The notes under the pieces were generated by a model. It was given only the letters and a program-made list of their open reading frames with translations, made no database searches and was not told where the DNA came from. The position numbers and the translations under genes are program-made. From the NCBI GenBank assembly GCA_030823955.1, contig JAVBYO010000004.1, forward strand, positions 62,001-126,000: 64,000 nt of DNA, read 5' to 3'. Shown in pieces: positions 56,490 to 64,000 of the stretch. Numbering within the stretch: the stretch's first letter is position 1; every line of letters begins with the position of its first letter. Source of the DNA: Gallionellaceae bacterium. GTDB taxonomy: Bacteria; Pseudomonadota; Gammaproteobacteria; Burkholderiales; Gallionellaceae.

Positions 56490-57602
56490 TTACGGCACGA
56501 GCACCTGCTTGGCCTCTTTGACCACCGCATTGATTTCTACACGGCGATTCTTGGCGCGCCCTGCCGCAGTCTTATTATCCGCCACCGGATTGGCAGCTCC
56601 CTCACCCTTGGAGGAAAGACGCTCAGCTGCAACACCCTGCTTGATCAGATAGTTCTTCACCGCATCGGCACGTGCGGCAGACAGCTTCACGTTCTTCGCC
56701 GCATCACCAAGGTCATCCGTGTAGCCGGAGACCACCAAATCAGCCTCTTTGTTGTTATTGGCGAATTCGATGGCCTTGTCCAGACCTGCACTGGCAGAAC
56801 GATTCAGTACTGAGGACCCGCTGGCAAAACTGGTTCCCTCAAGAGTGATCTTCTTCTCGTCGTAGACAGTCTTGTAGGTCGGATCAGCCGCTTTTTTGCT
56901 GGCTGCGGCTTTTTCAGCAGCGGCTTTTTCGGCAGCCGCTCTTTCAGCAGCAGCTTTTTCATACGCGGCTTTTTCGGCGGCAGACTTTCCAGCCAAGGCT
57001 TTCTCCGCAGCAGCTTTCTCCGCAGCCAGCCGTTCAGCAGCAGCCTTCTCTGCGGCGACTCGCTCTGCGGCAGCTTTGTCGGCAGCCGCCCGTTCAGCAG
57101 CAGCGGAACGTCTGGCACCACCGTATTGGTAGTTCAGTCCAATGCCGATGTTGCTGTTCTTGTTGTTCACACCGTCGGTATCTTTACTATCGGCGGTCCA
57201 TTCGGCATTCAACGACCAACTATCGGTCAGGCTGTACTCCACCCCGACACCGCCATGCAAGCGCTCTCCGGGTGTAGTGGCAGCCATGCCCAACTTAACA
57301 TAGGGCAACCAGCGATCCAGCGGCAGGCCGAGACGGGCATCCACCCCCGCATCATCCTTGGTATAGGATTGGTCGTGCGCATCATAGAAGCCTTCTGCGC
57401 CCAACAGGAATTGATCGAAATTCCAGCTATAACCAGCTTTCAAACCAAGGTAAGAGCTGTTCTTGTCGGACAGATTGGAAGCCGACGAGGTGTTGCTCCC
57501 CAAGAACAGCCCCGCATAAGTACCTTCAAACTCGCCTGCGTGCGCATTGGCAATACTCGCGGCTGCAAGCAATGCGCTCAGAATGGTGGATTTTTTCATC
57601 AT
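56490..57602 (-). CDS. OmpA-family outer-membrane protein with pentapeptide-repeat linker
   Basis: A 370-residue secreted protein: signal peptide (residues 1-22, cleavage after AHA), an N-terminal beta-barrel (about 23-160, ending NIGIGLNYQY), a linker of fourteen five-residue repeats (167-236) rich in Ala, Glu and Lys, and a C-terminal OmpA-like peptidoglycan-binding domain (about 255-365, with YTDDLGDAAKN and KNRRVEINAV). It probably links the outer membrane to the wall. The repeat linker is far longer than the Pro-rich hinge of E. coli OmpA and should be helical or rod-like. Single gene with its own terminator; starts at ATG 57602 or 57599. Confidence 0.92.
   Translation of the reverse strand: MMKKSTILSALLAAASIANAHAGEFEGTYAGLFLGSNTSSASNLSDKNSSYLGLKAGYSWNFDQFLLGAEGFYDAHDQSYTKDDAGVDARLGLPLDRWLPYVKLGMAATTPGERLHGGVGVEYSLTDSWSLNAEWTADSKDTDGVNNKNSNIGIGLNYQYGGARRSAAAERAAADKAAAERVAAEKAAAERLAAEKAAAEKALAGKSAAEKAAYEKAAAERAAAEKAAAEKAAASKKAADPTYKTVYDEKKITLEGTSFASGSSVLNRSASAGLDKAIEFANNNKEADLVVSGYTDDLGDAAKNVKLSAARADAVKNYLIKQGVAAERLSSKGEGAANPVADNKTAAGRAKNRRVEINAVVKEAKQVLVP
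56895..57104 (-). repeat. 14 tandem 15-base units in the OmpA-family linker
   Basis: Residues 167-236 read as fourteen consecutive AAAEK/AAAER-like units (AAAER, AAADK, AAAER, VAAEK and so on, ending AAASK). At DNA level this is a degenerate 15-base tandem repeat with no interruptions in phase, a likely site for copy-number change. Confidence 0.85.
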
Positions 57603-57688
57603 GGTCTCTATAAGCTACTAATTAAAATAAAACAGGTGCAGTCGCCGCCCAGGCTTCCGAATGGGGGAATTATATCAAAAATCCCTAA

Positions 57689-59215
57689 TCAAGAAGCCAA
57701 ACTATAGCGGTGATAGCGGTTCTTTCCGGTCTGTTTGGCGACATACATGGCCTGATCCGCGTGGCGCAGCAATTGCTCGGCATCTCCATCATCCTGCGGA
57801 TAGACTGTCACTCCGATACTGGCGGAAACATGCAGCACGGCGTCCCCTATCACCACAGGTTCAGCCGCAGCCTGCAACATGCGCTCCAACACCTGATCGC
57901 CATCCTGCGGCCGCTCCAGATCGACCAATACAGCCAGGAATTCGTCGCCACCAATGCGCGCCAAGGTATCACCTTCGCGCAGAGCCGTTTTCATACGCTG
58001 GGAAACAGTGATCAACAATTCATCTCCGACCTGATGCCCGTGGGTATCGTTCACCGCTTTGAAACCGTCCAGATCAAGGAACACCACGGCCAGCGACAGA
58101 TTCCGCCGCACGCTTTGCGCGATGGCCTGTTGCAGACGGTCTGCCAGCAATATCCGGTTGGGTAGATGTGTCAATGCATCATAATGGGCGATATGCTCAA
58201 GCTGGCGCTGATGCTCCTTCATCGAGGTGATATCGGTGAATAGCGCGACATAGTTCTGTACGACATTTGCCGCATCCCTGACCGCGCTGATGGTCAGCAT
58301 CTCGGCATACACCTCGCCGCTCTTGCGCCGGTTCCAGACTTCCCCGGTCCAATGGTTATTTTCGGACAATGCCTTCCACATCGCGGCATAGAATTCCGGG
58401 GGCTGTCGTCCAGATTGCAGCATGCGCGGAGTTTTACCCAGCGCCTCTTCGCGACTGTATCCGGTGATGCGGCTAAAGGTCTCGTTGACATCGATGATGT
58501 TCGTCTCGGCATCAGCGATCAGAATACCTTCGCGGGCGTGGGTGAACACGCTGGCAGCGAGCTGCAAGCGCGCTTCGGTCGCTTTGCGGGCATTGATGTC
58601 CCAGCAATATCCGATGTAGCCGAGAAACTCACCGTTGCTGTCGATACGTGGTGTACCGACATCGGCGATCCAGCCATAAGAACCATCGGCGCGACGCAGA
58701 CGGAACTCCATCTCGAACCGTTGCCGGGCATCAAAAGCCGATTGGCAATACGCCGCGCATCGCTCGCGGTCATCCGGATGCATACCCTCGATCCAGCCGA
58801 AACCGAGCTCCTGCTCCATCTTGCGTCCGGTATAGTCCAACCAGCGTTTGTTGTACCAAGTGCCCAGATTCCGGGTGTCCGCCATCCAGATGAGTGCGGG
58901 CGCATGATCGGCCATGTTGCGGAAGCGCAGCTCACTTTCGCGCAGCGCCTGCTCGGCACACCTGCGCTCGGTGATATTGAGGATCAGCGGACGGAAAACC
59001 AGATAATAGAACAGGGGAAACAGCATGACGGCCAGCAGCGAAGCATCCACCAGCGTCTCGGCTGCCCCCGACATCGGTGGAAAAAGTGGCAACAACAACA
59101 TCACCAGCGATTCCGCAAGAAACACCGTCACGGCCAGCACTATCAGCAACCAAGACGCCGATTGGTGACGGTCTTTTTTTTCGCTCATAGCCGCTGCAAC
59201 AGATTCATCGTTCAT
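57689..59215 (-). CDS. PAS/PAS/GGDEF diguanylate cyclase, membrane-bound
   Basis: A 508-residue c-di-GMP synthase. Two N-terminal membrane helices (about 22-75), two PAS domains (about 85-215 and 215-335, the first with MADHAPALIWMADT and the second with ASVFTHAREGILIAD), and a C-terminal GGDEF domain (RIGGDEFLAV). Unlike the GGDEF-EAL protein at 23 kb, it keeps the inhibitory I-site REGD five residues before GGDEF, so product feedback is expected. No EAL domain. It lies after purA on the same strand with a 59-base gap. Confidence 0.9.
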   Translation of the reverse strand: MNDESVAAAMSEKKDRHQSASWLLIVLAVTVFLAESLVMLLLPLFPPMSGAAETLVDASLLAVMLFPLFYYLVFRPLILNITERRCAEQALRESELRFRNMADHAPALIWMADTRNLGTWYNKRWLDYTGRKMEQELGFGWIEGMHPDDRERCAAYCQSAFDARQRFEMEFRLRRADGSYGWIADVGTPRIDSNGEFLGYIGYCWDINARKATEARLQLAASVFTHAREGILIADAETNIIDVNETFSRITGYSREEALGKTPRMLQSGRQPPEFYAAMWKALSENNHWTGEVWNRRKSGEVYAEMLTISAVRDAANVVQNYVALFTDITSMKEHQRQLEHIAHYDALTHLPNRILLADRLQQAIAQSVRRNLSLAVVFLDLDGFKAVNDTHGHQVGDELLITVSQRMKTALREGDTLARIGGDEFLAVLVDLERPQDGDQVLERMLQAAAEPVVIGDAVLHVSASIGVTVYPQDDGDAEQLLRHADQAMYVAKQTGKNRYHRYSLAS

Positions 59216-59274
59216 GGCTCGAATGTCCTAATCTACGAGCGCCCCCTAGAAACAGAGGCACGATACTTTAAGCG

Positions 59275-61762
<2,488 letters not shown>

Positions 61763-61765
61763 TCT

Positions 61766-61951
61766 TTATTTCATCCAATAGATCAACAATAGTCCGCTCA
61801 ACATCAGAGTCAGCCCGAGGAAGCGCATCTGTCCGTCCTGTAGCCGTACCAGCACCGCCAGAGTCTTGCGCCACGCTTCGGGAAACAGGAATGGCATGAT
61901 CCCTTCCAGCACCAGCATCAAGCCCAATGCGGCCAGCCAGTATTCCAGCAT
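61766..61951 (-). CDS. DUF2065 (YjeT-like) small membrane protein
   Basis: A 61-residue protein with two membrane helices (residues about 4-22 and 43-60) joined by a loop containing PEAWRKTLAVLVRL. The family is short, widespread in proteobacteria and without assigned function. It sits five bases after hflC and three before hisZ, the conserved position. Confidence 0.9.
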   Translation of the reverse strand: MLEYWLAALGLMLVLEGIMPFLFPEAWRKTLAVLVRLQDGQMRFLGLTLMLSGLLLIYWMK

Positions 61952-61956
61952 CTGGA

Positions 61957-62835
61957 CTATCGACCGCCCTTGTTCGAACTCTTCAGGTACTTGAAGAACG
62001 ACGAGCTGGGGTCCAGCACCATCACATCACTCTTGTTCTTGAACGTTTGTTTATACGCTTCCATACTGCGGTAGAAGGCGAAGAACTCCGAGTTGCGACC
62101 GAACGCGGCCGCATACAGCGAGGCAGCTTTGGCATCGCCCTCACCTTTCAGTTTCTGCGCATCACGATACGCCTCGGCCAGGGTCACTTCGCGCTGCTTG
62201 TCGGCATCGGCGCGGATCTTTTCGCTCTCCGCATTACCGGTAGCGCGCAACTCGTTGGCCACACGCTTGCGCTCCGCATCCATGCGGCGATAGACCGAAT
62301 CGCTGATCTCCATCGGGAAATCCACACGCTTGATACGCACGTCCAGCACTTCGACACCGATCTTGCGCGCATCCACATCGGTCTTCTCCTGCACCACACG
62401 CATCAACTCGTCGCGCTTGCCGGAGACCACCTCGTGGATAGTGCGTTTACCGAACTCCTCGCGCAACGACGCGTTCACCGTCTGGATCAGACGGGTCTGC
62501 GCGCGCATCTCGTCGCCGCCCACGCTGATGTAATACTGCTTCACATCGACGATGCGCCACTTCACGAACGAGTCTACCAGCACGTTCTTCTTCTCGGCGG
62601 TGATGAAACGCTCCGGATCTTCCCCGTCCAGAGTCAGGATACGCGAATCGAAGAAACGCACGTTCTGCACCAGCGGTATTTTGAAATACAAGCCGGGCTC
62701 GGTCTTCTCACCCACCACCTCACCGAGCTGGAACACGATCGCCACCTGACGCTGGTCGACCACGAAGGCGCTCATACTCACCAAGACCAGCGCGACGACC
62801 GCGCCCACCAACAGATTACCCATGTTCGCTTTCAT
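61957..62835 (-). CDS. hflC: HflC, FtsH-associated SPFH-domain protein
   Basis: A 292-residue inner-membrane protein with one N-terminal membrane anchor (about 8-27) and a periplasmic SPFH/band-7 domain (about 25-210, QRQVAIVFQLGEVVGEKTEP). With HflK it forms a large complex that encloses and modulates the FtsH protease. The frame opens with TTG at 62838, but ATG 62835 overlapping the hflK stop (TGATG) is the natural start. Confidence 0.95.
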   Translation of the reverse strand: MKANMGNLLVGAVVALVLVSMSAFVVDQRQVAIVFQLGEVVGEKTEPGLYFKIPLVQNVRFFDSRILTLDGEDPERFITAEKKNVLVDSFVKWRIVDVKQYYISVGGDEMRAQTRLIQTVNASLREEFGKRTIHEVVSGKRDELMRVVQEKTDVDARKIGVEVLDVRIKRVDFPMEISDSVYRRMDAERKRVANELRATGNAESEKIRADADKQREVTLAEAYRDAQKLKGEGDAKAASLYAAAFGRNSEFFAFYRSMEAYKQTFKNKSDVMVLDPSSSFFKYLKSSNKGGR

Positions 62836-64000
62836 CAACGTGCCTCCCTGTCTCTACTGCGCAGCGTCTCACGCCCGGTGGGCGGGAGCTGCTCGACGGC
62901 AACAGCCTGCGGTGCAACCTGTTCGGCATTGTTCGCCGGACGGCCTGCCGCCGTCTGCATCTCGTTCGGCTGTCCCGCATTGGTACTCTGGATCAGCTTG
63001 TCCAAAGGCAGATACAACAGACTGCCATTACCACTCTTCTGATCCACCAACACCTTGCTGCTGCTGGTCATGATCTGCTGCATCATGTCGATGTACATAC
63101 GTTCGCGGGTGACCTGCGGCGCTTTTTCATACTCAACCAAAATCTGCTTGAAGCGGCTCGCATCACCCTCGGCATTGGCGATCACACGCTGCTTGTAACC
63201 CTCTGCTTCCAGCATCAGCCTCGACGCCGCACCTTTCGCCTTGGGCACCACGTCGTTCGCATAAGCCTGGCCTTCGTTCTTTTGGCGTTCACGGTCTTGC
63301 CCCGCTTTGACCGCGTCATCAAACGCCGCCTGCACCTGCTCCGGCGGCTGCGCGTTCTGCATGGTCACCTTGCTCACCAGAATGCCCGACTTGTAACGGT
63401 CGAGGATGTCCTGAATCAGCTTGGTCGTTGCTGCGGCAACCTGTTCGCGCCCTTCATACAGGACGAAGTCCATCTTGCTCTTGCCCACCACCTCGCGGAT
63501 GGCGGTTTCAGCCGCCTGGCGCACATTCTCGTCGGGAGCGCGGTTGTTGAACAGGAAATCCGCAGGGTCTTTCAGGAAATACTGCACGGCGAACTGGATG
63601 TCGATGATGTTCTCATCGTCCGTCAGCATCAGCGACTCTTTCAACATCTTGTTCTTCACGTTCTCGCGGTAGCCCACTTCGACGGTACGCACCTGGCTCA
63701 GACTGACCACTTCCACGCTTTCGATCGGATAAGGCAGGTGCCAACGCGGGCCCGCCTGGGTCGCCTCGACATATTTACCGAAGCGCAACACGACACCGCG
63801 CTGACTGGCATCGACGATATAGAAACCGCTCGCCAACCAGATCAAAGCCACAACCAGCACGATCAGACCGATCCCGCCGGGAATACCGTCAGGTGTCTTG
63901 CCCGCACCGTTGCCGCCCGGCGTCTTGCCGCTCAACTTGCCGAACAGTCCCTCGACCTTCTTGTTCAGGTTACGCAGCACCTCTTCCAGATCGGGAGGGC
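62835..64000 (-). CDS. hflK: HflK, FtsH-associated SPFH-domain protein (5' end off window)
   Basis: At least 388 residues are in the window. The frame stays open to the right edge: the codons before the GTG at 63980 read PPDLEEVLRNLNKKVEGLFG, the usual HflK sequence, so that GTG is an internal valine and the real start lies beyond 64000. A Gly/Pro-rich segment precedes the membrane helix (IGLIVLVVALIWLASGFYIV), followed by the SPFH domain and a variable C-terminal tail rich in Gln and Ala. First of the visible hflK-hflC-yjeT-hisZ-purA group. Confidence 0.95.
   Translation of the reverse strand, partial: PPDLEEVLRNLNKKVEGLFGKLSGKTPGGNGAGKTPDGIPGGIGLIVLVVALIWLASGFYIVDASQRGVVLRFGKYVEATQAGPRWHLPYPIESVEVVSLSQVRTVEVGYRENVKNKMLKESLMLTDDENIIDIQFAVQYFLKDPADFLFNNRAPDENVRQAAETAIREVVGKSKMDFVLYEGREQVAAATTKLIQDILDRYKSGILVSKVTMQNAQPPEQVQAAFDDAVKAGQDRERQKNEGQAYANDVVPKAKGAASRLMLEAEGYKQRVIANAEGDASRFKQILVEYEKAPQVTRERMYIDMMQQIMTSSSKVLVDQKSGNGSLLYLPLDKLIQSTNAGQPNEMQTAAGRPANNAEQVAPQAVAVEQLPPTGRETLRSRDREAR

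Noticed and set aside
63978-63980. GTG as start of hflK
   Set aside because: Family-typical codons (PPDLEE) continue upstream to the window edge, so the gene is truncated rather than starting here.

Overview
The window reads as chromosomal DNA of a betaproteobacterium. The best guess is the Gallionellales/Nitrosomonadales side of the class. Supporting signs are the block hflK-hflC-yjeT-hisZ-purA, rnr-rlmB beside tRNA-Leu, tig-clpP-clpX-lon-hup in a row, and a short non-canonical LexA with a GAAC-GAAC-GTTC box instead of the usual CTGT-N8-ACAG. Coding density is high, no gap exceeds 300 bases, and I found no phage, transposon, integron or CRISPR array. Both edge genes are cut: ccmB at the left and hflK at the right.

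Layout. 1-1.3 kb: ccmB/ccmA (cytochrome c maturation). 1.5-9.7 kb, minus strand: a protein quality-control block, read as tig-clpP-clpX-lon-hupB-tRNA(Val)-tRNA(Asp)-ppiD, with a clear heat-shock type promoter in front of lon. 10-23 kb, minus strand: a co-directional run hoxF-U-Y-H-W (bidirectional NAD-linked [NiFe] hydrogenase), a fused acyl-CoA synthetase/GNAT acetyltransferase, an HDAC-type deacetylase, glycogen phosphorylase and glycogen synthase. 23-27 kb: a GGDEF-EAL protein and a FIST sensor. 27-33.5 kb: phosphoketolase, a short acetate kinase, a small unknown protein, and a convergent second glycogen phosphorylase. 33.6-38.7 kb: lexA divergent from parE-parC. 38.7-45.8 kb: a Sel1-repeat protein, DUF2062, a 45-residue ORF, map, glnD, an HD-domain protein, a lone ParA and a small unknown. 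45.8-49 kb: rlmB, rnr and tRNA(Leu). 49-59 kb, minus strand: an envelope block (M48 protease, SH3-like protein, CHASE2 protein, giant AsmA protein), an OmpA-family porin with a pentapeptide-repeat linker, and a second GGDEF protein. 59-64 kb: purA, hisZ, yjeT-like, hflC, hflK.

How it may fit together. The 10-33 kb stretch holds glycogen synthesis and breakdown (glgA and two glgP), phosphoketolase plus acetate kinase (sugar phosphate to acetyl phosphate to acetate and ATP), a NAD(H)-coupled hydrogenase that can dispose of or recover reductant, and a writer/eraser pair for lysine acetylation, with a FIST/c-di-GMP sensory pair in the middle. I read this as a neighbourhood for storing carbon and burning it under energy or oxidant limitation, with acetyl-group signalling on top. 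The individual families are known; the joint function is inference.

The most checkable sequence-level observations are the LexA box between lexA and parE, the sigma-32 promoter of lon, a possible ATT start codon for the first glycogen phosphorylase, the purine/pyrimidine inverted repeat between xfp and ackA, and a tRNA(Leu) promoter that touches the rnr start codon.
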